Below are positions 13,215 to 13,572 of a stretch of DNA of 13,572 nt, piece by piece. The position numbers and the translations under genes were made by a program. The stretch lies in the NCBI GenBank assembly GCA_015904075.1, contig JABMDH010000028.1, positions 1-13,572 on the forward strand. Direction: 5' to 3'. The stretch comes from Nitrospira sp. (lineage in GTDB: Bacteria > Nitrospirota > Nitrospiria > Nitrospirales > Nitrospiraceae). Numbering within the stretch: position 1 is the first letter of the stretch; every line of letters begins with the position of its first letter. The notes beneath the pieces are model-generated. The model did not search any database. It was not told where the DNA came from and was given only the letters and a program-made list of their open reading frames with translations.

Positions 13215-13572
13215 CTAGGCTTCAGAGAAAGAAAACTCCAGCGTCAGTTGTCTGGCCGGTCTGTCGGTAGCGGTGTGGGCGGCGCGGGGTGGCTGGTTCT
13301 CTGTCCTGCCGATTGCCGAATGACGGTTGACGTTCCATCCAGGCAGTTCCTGGAGGGCGCCTCTGCAGCTGCCGCATTGATGCCGGCGTGGTTCAATGGT
13401 TTTCCGCTGCCGGCGATAGATCCGTCCGCAGTCCACACAACGCCACGCGAAGCGCGACAACGCCAGAACTTCTTTCTGCAACGAGTGGTAGGTGGTGACG
13501 GCGATCTCGCCTGCGCGGTTGATTTGCGTCATTTTTCGCAGAAAGTCCGGGCCGTGAGTCGGCCGTCGCCTG
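13215..13572 (-). CDS. SprT/Spartan-like zinc protein, C-terminal part (5' end outside window)
   Basis: The frame is open from the window edge to a TAG at 13215-13217. An ATG at 13532 exists, but the residues upstream of it (THGPDFLRK, about 13533-13559) clearly belong to the family, so the gene is partial. HGPDF...MTQIN resembles the part of SprT/Spartan proteins that supplies the third zinc-binding His after HExxH; here that His is encoded at 13554-13556. It is followed by TTYHSLQKEV and WRCVDC, then a zinc ribbon with CVDC and CGSC (cysteines 32, 35, 53 and 56 counted from the internal Met). The HExxH helix would lie outside the window. Members act as metalloproteases; human Spartan degrades DNA-protein crosslinks, while the bacterial role is less defined. 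A polar tail of ~45 residues follows the ribbon. It ends 63 nt before dinB in the same direction, which may mean co-transcription of two DNA-damage-tolerance genes. Confidence 0.75.
   Translation of the reverse strand, partial: RRRPTHGPDFLRKMTQINRAGEIAVTTYHSLQKEVLALSRFAWRCVDCGRIYRRQRKTIEPRRHQCGSCRGALQELPGWNVNRHSAIGRTENQPPRAAHTATDRPARQLTLEFSFSEA

Noticed and set aside
1..13572. Mobile element, CRISPR, toxin-antitoxin or defence system
   Set aside because: No transposase, integrase, repeat-spacer pattern, small toxin/antitoxin pair or defence nuclease was seen. All larger genes fall into housekeeping families.

Overview
The window looks like chromosomal housekeeping DNA from a GC-rich, LPS-bearing, diderm bacterium. 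The gene set and protein style fit Nitrospira or a close relative in Nitrospirota. This is an impression from the sequence, not a search result. Signs of a diderm cell are a heptose-phosphate adenylyltransferase (LPS core), SurA-type periplasmic chaperones, a lipoprotein PPIase and a peptidoglycan glycosyltransferase. I see no insertion sequence, prophage, CRISPR array, tRNA or rRNA.

The left part, on the + strand (1-3514), carries the 3' end of murJ (lipid II flippase), an O6-alkylguanine-DNA methyltransferase, dtd (D-aminoacyl-tRNA deacylase) and then a tight three-gene unit. That unit is an uncharacterised 188-aa protein, an isoaspartyl peptidase/asparaginase and a VOC (glyoxalase-fold) protein. 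Its members are joined by two 4-nt stop/start overlaps and preceded by a plausible extended -10 promoter. In the middle (3550-4979), mtgA on the - strand is divergent from the ribosome-assembly GTPase gene engB on the + strand.

The right part is all on the - strand. Read in transcription order it is: the 3' part of a SprT-like zinc protein, dinB (Pol IV), a 212-nt palindrome-rich spacer, rfaE2, mfd, a lipoprotein with a parvulin-type domain, and two tandem copies of a SurA-like chaperone gene. rfaE2-mfd and mfd-lipoprotein are joined by 4-nt GTGA overlaps, so these genes and the surA copies probably form one operon linking LPS-core synthesis, transcription-coupled repair and outer-membrane protein biogenesis.

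The most notable feature is the surA tandem duplication. An approximately 880-bp unit (5117-5999 and 6003-6882) is repeated head to tail. The upstream copy has lost its native C-terminal segment and instead reads 11 residues encoded by the duplicated 5' leader of the downstream copy. The copies differ at many synonymous sites, but the mature protein is about 96% identical, which suggests selection on both. Apart from this I find no clear undescribed multi-gene system. The remaining findings are motif departures in Mfd, Pol IV and the PPIases, small palindromes between genes, and one uncharacterised protein with conserved-looking partners.

No stretch longer than 300 nt lacks a gene. The longest gap is 11776-11987.
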